A DNA stretch of 64,000 bases from Lindgomyces ingoldianus (lineage: Eukaryota > Ascomycota > Dothideomycetes > Pleosporales > Lindgomycetaceae), in NCBI RefSeq assembly GCF_010093535.1, contig NW_022985222.1:190686-254685 (forward strand), in the 5' to 3' direction. Made by a program: the position numbers and the translations under genes. Positions 58,797 to 64,000 of this stretch are shown piece by piece. Numbering within the stretch: position 1 is the stretch's first letter; each line of letters opens with the position of its first letter. The notes beneath the pieces were generated by a model. That model saw only the letters and a list, made by a program, of their open reading frames with translations, searched no databases and was not told the DNA's origin.

Positions 58797-59846
58797 ATGC
58801 CCATCTCATTATTACCAGCTTCGGCCGCCGCATTTGCGCCGCGTTCGGCGCCGACCATCGTTCTCAGTTCTAAGGTTGAGCCGTGGTTAACCCAGACGTT
58901 AAAGCGGATAAACCGGGTCAAGCGCCCGCTCAACAGCGTCCCCCAGCACAACCGATGTCTCACAGAAACCCTGTCCGGCGCGAGCGCCATATGGTCGCTA
59001 TGTTCCATAATGCTCCCCAAAGCCCCAGATTCGGAACTGCGAAGGGACTCCAACCCGCTGGTTGAAGCGCTGTTCAACTTCCAGTTGGTACATATTGAGG
59101 CATATGTCGTGCACGTCGACATGGTATCACAGCATGAGGTTGCATTCAAGCTTACGCAAGACACCATCGAATCGCTCATCGAGTACCACAAGGACATCTA
59201 CTCGATCGACGTGTCGGCCAGCACATGGAACTGGGCTGAAAAGGAAGTACAGCTGAAGAAGCTACAGGAAGAGTTTGTGCAGGCAGTCAACCGCTACGTC
59301 TTCCGGACTGGAGTACGGGCTTTGGAGGGATTGGAGGAGGAGGGTGCGGGAGAACTACTTGAGGGCCGAGGTGAGGACGTCAAGAGTGCTATCATGGGAC
59401 TGTTCCTTCCACTCCTTCCCCCTCCACCAAGGATTGTCGACGTCGTGCGACCAGCGCCGCTCCTTCCAAGTTCACCAGGAGCTGCGAATTGGTGGCACCC
59501 GGGACATCACATCTCACAGCCCCATCCTGCGCCTGTTGATTCTTGGAGAGTGGTTCCATCAACACCAAGCCCAACGATCGCAACCTGCAGTGAAACACAC
59601 CCATCCTTCTGGAGTACAATGGGCACCAATGATATCCAACTCCCGTCACCGACACCCTCATTCAGCCAGCCAATCTACTCCACGAGTCAGTACTACAGCC
59701 CACCCCAGGCCACCGCTCCGATACCCGCCCTCCCATTGCCCAGCGTGCTCGCCCAGCAATGCGGGTCAAGCGCTGTGAATAGTAGCTTCGGCGGCGGATT
59801 CGGATGGGACACGGGATTCGCACCACAGTACGCAGCATTTACGTAA
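58797..59846 (+). CDS. Hypothetical protein with helical core and Pro/Ser-rich tail
   Basis: This is an intronless frame of 349 aa that I do not recognise. The first ~35 residues are small and hydrophobic-to-neutral (MPISLLPASAAAFAPRSAP). Residues about 50-190 look like a folded helical domain (VEALFNFQLVHIEAYVVHVDMV, FKLTQDTIESLIEYHKDIY, VQLKKLQEEFVQAVNRYVFRTG). The second half is low-complexity and rich in P, S, T and Q, ending with GGGFGWDTGFAPQYAAFT. An in-frame ATG 20 codons upstream (58737) is possible; I chose 58797 because the sequence before it looks like leader. The length and the balanced amphipathic helices support real coding. No membrane segment or catalytic motif was seen, and the function is unknown. 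Confidence 0.6.
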   Translation: MPISLLPASAAAFAPRSAPTIVLSSKVEPWLTQTLKRINRVKRPLNSVPQHNRCLTETLSGASAIWSLCSIMLPKAPDSELRRDSNPLVEALFNFQLVHIEAYVVHVDMVSQHEVAFKLTQDTIESLIEYHKDIYSIDVSASTWNWAEKEVQLKKLQEEFVQAVNRYVFRTGVRALEGLEEEGAGELLEGRGEDVKSAIMGLFLPLLPPPPRIVDVVRPAPLLPSSPGAANWWHPGHHISQPHPAPVDSWRVVPSTPSPTIATCSETHPSFWSTMGTNDIQLPSPTPSFSQPIYSTSQYYSPPQATAPIPALPLPSVLAQQCGSSAVNSSFGGGFGWDTGFAPQYAAFT

Positions 59847-60936
59847 GCGGATGAGTAAGACTGTGAGTGCGATCCTCTGTCGAAGCCTGGGAAGTGCGGA
59901 CCTGGCCAGTCCTACTTCTTCTTCCCTACTACCGCACCAAGGTTGATGTGCACAACCTTGTGGACGCCCGACATGAGACGATGTATGCGATGTGCATGAA
60001 GCGATGTGTACCAACATCCTACAAGAGCATGGGACGGCGTTTTCCTCGATTTTAGCGACTTGCTTTGAGCAGAGCCATTTCTCTTCTCTCTTCTCTGGTA
60101 CAAACTTTTCCTTGGATATCCGTTTAAGTCCTTGTCGTCTGTTTTATTAGCGAGCGTCCAGTTTTTCCGTATTTCCTTTGTGGAAGTTTCGAATTTTTTG
60201 CATACGGCGGCCGGACCAGGCCATTTCTTACCGTGTTTCCTTTGGTTTGCATACTCTGGGAGGCTTGTATGTCGGGCATTTTAAAGACAGGTTACAGACA
60301 GCCTCACGGCTACGAGGCGGGCACACTCGGATTTGGATTACTTGTTTAATGTCGTATTGTTGGACGGCTGCGCTATCTCTTCATTGAACATGGCATGCCA
60401 GACTCGAATGATTTGGCGCAGGGTACTCGTTCCACTCGTCTACTCAGAACTGGCATTGAGTGCCAGCAGGAAAAAGCTGAGAGGCGGCGACAAAATCTAT
60501 ACACGCACATCTGAGATGTTCGGCGTAATCGTCTGTCCTTGTGCAAAAGGGAAAGCTTGGTGGATGCCGGGGACGCGGGGTTCTTAAGGGGTGAGCTGAG
60601 ACAAGCTTCCGTCTGTGGCGGGCTTGCTTTCTGTCAGGAAAGTATCAGTCGTCGGCTTCTGCTTGCGGAAGGGACGCGACATTTCCTGAGGCACCTCGGA
60701 ATCGGCGCTTCTGGTACTCTGCCGAGCACACTGGATGGCAGGGACTGTAGGGTCATCTCCTACTCTTCAGGACTGAGTCTTGGAAGACGCGCTCCGTAGA
60801 TCGGGGTGAATTGGATGCTGGACAGAAGCGTGCTTCTACATATAGGCAGTCTAAATGTAATAAAAAAACACAATTTCAATGAACATGGATATCTTGCCGA
60901 TGAATGAGGGTGCAAGTGGTGGGTCAGATGGGTTTT

Positions 60937-61010
60937 GGGGGGGAAGGGGGGAGGGGGGAAGAGGAAAGGGGAAAGGGGGAAAGGGGGAATGGGGGAAGGG
61001 GGGGGGGAGA
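60937..61010 (+). repeat. G-rich low-complexity tract
   Basis: About 74 nt are almost only G with A interruptions, including several runs of five or more G and one run of about ten. The plus strand could form G-quadruplexes. It lies between the hypothetical gene and the Vid24 gene. Confidence 0.85.
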
Positions 61011-61509
61011 AGTGACGATGGCGTAAACGACAATATGAGCGATTTCCGAGAGTGACTAGGATTAGGTGGCCTTGAGGATACAGACCTCTGCCATATCCCG
61101 GGAGTGATATATTCTAGACATGTGATGCATAGGAAGGCGGGGTTTAGCAAGTGGTTGAGGCATGAGGTTGGCCACTGGCTGACTCGCGGCGGCTCTGCGG
61201 CTCTCTGGCCAGAGTGTCGGGATCGCCAATTGGAGCATATGGGGATCTTGAAGATGGAGGCGCACTCTCGGAGGGGGAAGGGAGAGGCGCCGTGTCATTA
61301 TTAATGCGACGTTTGTGACGTTTGCTGGCCGAGTGTCGCGTTTTGTCGAGGCTGTTTCAGCGGGCCTATCCCCGGCGGAGCATCTTGGATTGGGCACTTT
61401 GAGGCGATGTCGATACAAGTCTCCGGCACAAAGCCGGTTGCTGCGTCTGCCTTCTTCCTTCTAGACGAGCCTTTGTCATCGCCCATTGCCCATCTATCTC
61501 GCCCTCAAC

Positions 61510-61536
61510 ATGTCGCCCGCACCTGCATCCCCATAG
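61510..61536 (+). promoter_or_regulatory. Upstream ORF in the Vid24-like leader
   Basis: An eight-codon frame (MSPAPASP) starts 91 nt before the main ATG and ends with TAG. It could lower or regulate translation of the main frame if it lies within the transcript, which is not shown. Confidence 0.35.
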
Positions 61537-61600
61537 CGCCCCGAACGACGGACGACTCCATCGCGTGCACTCGACCTGCTTGCCGTCGCTCGCCCGCGCG

Positions 61601-63812
61601 ATGCCCCCGGCCAACTCGCGAGCGACAAGCCCGCCCGCAGTGAGTCCCCTCACCCGATGCAGCTGTGCAGCTGTCTTGCAGCAGGCGGCCCAGCGGCGGC
61701 CCTCCGCAGCCTCACGTCCTGGGCTGCGACTGAGTGACTGATGAGCGACTGACTGTGTTGCCCTCGCAGGACTCGGCGCAGCGTGCTGGCACCCCTCCGT
61801 CGTATCTGTCGGCCCTCCGTGAGTTGGAGAGCCCGGTCAACCAGGACGTCCTCAATCTCGCAGCCACGCTAACCACCCAAGCCGAAGACGAGGCCGACCA
61901 GGAGAGCCTGCGACACCTGCGCCAGGCCGAGCACGACGAGTGGCGCATAGAGAGGACCCGCGAGCGTCTGCGCCTGCTCGAGAGGCAGCGCGACGACATC
62001 GAGAGACGCGACCGGCTGCGAAGGGTCATGAACAGGCTTAGCCGCATCCACGACCCGCCAGCGTACGGCGACCGAATCCCCAGCCAGAATAACCTGTACG
62101 ACTGGTCGCCCGCTAACGAGGCCGACGACGAGGACGAGCTGGACCGGATCCTCGCTGAGCTCCGCCGTGAGCAGCCGAACACCCACCCCGAGATCCTGCG
62201 AGTGCTCGGCCGCTCGCAGCTGGATGCGGAGCGCGAGTCGCGCATTCGCACATACTCGTCGAGGCTGCTGAGCTCGAACCAGCCGTCCCAGTCGGCGGAC
62301 AGCTCCCTCAGGTCGGCGACAATCCTGCAGTCGGTGCGAAGACACCCCCGCTTCTCTGCCAGCAGCAGGAGAGGCTACGAGCACGCTTTCCCGCCGGAGA
62401 CACAGCGAGACTCGGGAAGCAGGTCGCCGCACCACAGTGAGTCCCGAGACCGGTACACCGTGTCTGAATCCGCTCGTCAGGCTGCCCGGCAGCGCCTGTC
62501 CGAGCTGCACACTTCTCTAGAGCGAGACCGCGACCGGGACCGTGACATGTTGGCACGTGTAGACTCATACCGGCGGAGCTATCTCGACCGAAACTCGACC
62601 TCGCCGTCGACCGTCTCCCCATTGCTCGAGCAGACGATCAAGTACCTGTCGCGGATACGGCACTCGAACACGGAAGATGACAGCCTAAACTTTGCTCTGG
62701 ATGCGGGCTTCTTGAACAAGGACTACTTCTGTGAAGAGAACTCAGATTTCGTACTAGACACATGCACTCTCCCTCCCCCAGCCGAGACGTCATGGCTAGC
62801 GCCGGGAGCTGTATTGAATGGATGTCAGCATGCCACCTCCGTCACCTCAACCGTCACCTCCACAGCAGGGGGCGCCACAACAACGCTGTACCGCTTCAGA
62901 AACAATGATTCCATGACCTCTACCACATTCGAGCCCGGCCGGCCATGGCTAAGTCACAGCTACACTCCCCCACAGAGACGAGCTACAAATCCTACAGGCC
63001 CCGAAATCGTGACCTCGCATACGCCGACGCAAGATCGATGGCCAGTCAAGGTCACCATACACGCCGTAGACTACAGTACGATGTGTCTGTCAGCAACTAT
63101 GGAAGCGTACAACGTACCCTCACATCCCCACTCCCACCAATCCCTCCTCAGCGCCTCGGTCGACAGATCTCACACCCCATTCACCCGCACATCATCAATC
63201 ACCACCTACCTCGAAGGTGAAATCCTGGATTTCAACCAACACACCCTCCTCACCGAATCCTTCAAGTCTAGCCCCTCAAACGACGCAACGTACTGGCGAA
63301 AACTGCCCCCGTTCCAGAAATTCACCGATGACGAACTCGTCCGGAACCTCGTCAGCAAGCGCTGGTTCACAGAAGTGCTAAGTCGGGAGTGGATCCTCAT
63401 GCGGTGGAAGGAACGGTGTTTCGTTAAATCGCTGAACCGGTCCACGGCTGATCCTCCAGCTGCGCAACCCCCTCATCCCAACTTCGACTTCGCGTCTACC
63501 ACCTCATCCGATATCTCCGCCAGCTCGACGGCGGCGGTGGTGTCGTTTAATACGACGTCGTCGAGGGAAAACCACCCCGATTCCGCCGACTACCATCGGG
63601 GGAATGCAAGACAGCAAGAGATGGATAGAGATAGAGAAGTTTTTGATGATTCAGGGTGTGGGCTTACAATCTCGGGGTTTTATTATGTGTGTTTGAAACG
63701 TGCGGATGGGAAACTTGAGGGACTGTATTATGACCCTCAGAGTAGTCCGTATCAGCATCTGAAGCTGGAGAGTGTTAATGGGGGCGTCTTTCCTGCTTGG
63801 GAGTTTAAGTAG
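61601..63812 (+). CDS. VID24: Vid24/Gid4-type GID ubiquitin-ligase substrate receptor
   Basis: I predict 693 aa in two exons. A 13-codon first exon (MPPANSRATSPPA) precedes a 130-nt intron (61640-61769) with a GTGAGT donor and a CGCAG acceptor. Reading from the ORF at 61734 instead would give a non-ATG start, so the short first exon is preferred. The N-terminal half is charged and coiled-coil-like (RIERTRERLRLLERQRDDIE, LERDRDRDRDM). The Vid24 domain occupies about residues 420-693. It contains WPVKVTIHAVDYSTMCLSATMEAYNVP, TYLEGEILDFNQHTLLTESF, WRKLPPFQKFTDDELVRNLVSKRW, ILMRWKERCFVK and GLTISGFYYVCLKR. It ends with GLYYDPQSSPYQHLKL. In yeast Vid24/Gid4 recognises gluconeogenic enzymes for GID-dependent degradation when glucose returns. 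The long N-terminus is usual in moulds. Confidence 0.88.
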
Positions 63813-63968
63813 GAGGGGGAATGATGAGGGGCAGTGGAATATGGGATTATGGATGGATCATGGATTCGATGAGATGATGGAGATGGCATGCCGGATCACA
63901 CGGTTCTGTCTGTTCCATTTAACTTTAATATTGCATCTGTCCGGCGTTCATTGCTTCTTTTCTTCTGT

Positions 63969-64000
<32 letters not shown>
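63813..64000. repeat. 3' flank with (TC)n/(CA)n microsatellite
   Basis: After the Vid24 stop there are about 150 nt of likely 3' UTR. From 63969 to the window end a TC dinucleotide run of about 13 units passes into CA repeats and is cut off by the window edge. Confidence 0.85.

Larger units (their letters stand above)
59847..61600. other. Intergenic with a G-rich tract and the Vid24 leader
   Basis: No gene is supported in this interval. It includes a long guanine-rich tract (60937-61010) and, toward the right, the C-rich leader of the Vid24-like gene with a short upstream ORF (61510-61536). Confidence 0.5.

Noticed and set aside
1..64000. CRISPR array, operon structure or rRNA
   Set aside because: No regularly spaced repeats, no bacterial-style gene spacing and no rRNA-like sequence. 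Split genes show a fungal nuclear genome.

Overview
This is a stretch of nuclear DNA from a filamentous ascomycete (Pezizomycotina). Most genes are split by short introns of 45-190 nt with fungal GTRNGT donors and YAG acceptors. Spliced reading frames close exactly on conserved protein motifs. The gene set (MKK1-type MAPKK, Vid24, 7TM rhodopsin-domain protein, bZIP factor, several P450s, orphan NLR-type phosphorylase domains) is typical of moulds rather than yeasts. I cannot name the genus.

Layout. At 0-9 kb there is an uncharacterised partial gene (-), a GFO/IDH/MocA-type oxidoreductase (+), a bZIP transcription factor (-) and a decayed P450 gene (+). At 9-18 kb there is a gene-poor stretch, an LMBR1-family membrane protein (-), a copy of a dispersed repeat, and two tandem nucleoside-phosphorylase-domain genes (-), each hit by a different single-base frameshift. 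At 18-30 kb there is a dithiol glutaredoxin (+), the PP2A scaffold subunit A (-, 8 exons), an LAT-type amino-acid permease (+), a six-exon P450 (-) and a seven-helix rhodopsin-domain protein (+), plus one doubtful small lysine-rich ORF. At 30-38 kb lie the cell-wall-integrity MAPKK (+) and cytosolic phenylalanyl-tRNA synthetase beta subunit (+, 6 exons).

At 38-48 kb there is a long, broken NO VEIN-like gene (HSP90-type ATPase fold at one end, DUF3883 at the other), a pyridoxamine-oxidase-like flavin protein (-), and a 2EXR/DUF7730-like gene (-) with a possible degenerate relative next to it. At 48.2-53.7 kb there is an AT-rich island without an intact gene that holds the second, inverted copy of the dispersed repeat and faint retroelement-like traces. 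At 53.7-64 kb there is a pisatin-demethylase-like P450 (+) with a stop-free 48-nt intron, a hypothetical protein (+) and a Vid24/Gid4-type ubiquitin-ligase receptor (+).

How they fit together. Core housekeeping and signalling genes (PP2A-A, MAPKK, PheRS, glutaredoxin, Vid24, LMBR1) are intact and alternate with accessory genes, several of which are visibly decaying: the P450 at 7 kb, the phosphorylase pair and the NOV-like gene. The genes are not arranged as an operon or as an obvious complete biosynthetic cluster. Exon boundaries were read by eye. They are supported by preserved frame and protein motifs, with no transcript evidence.
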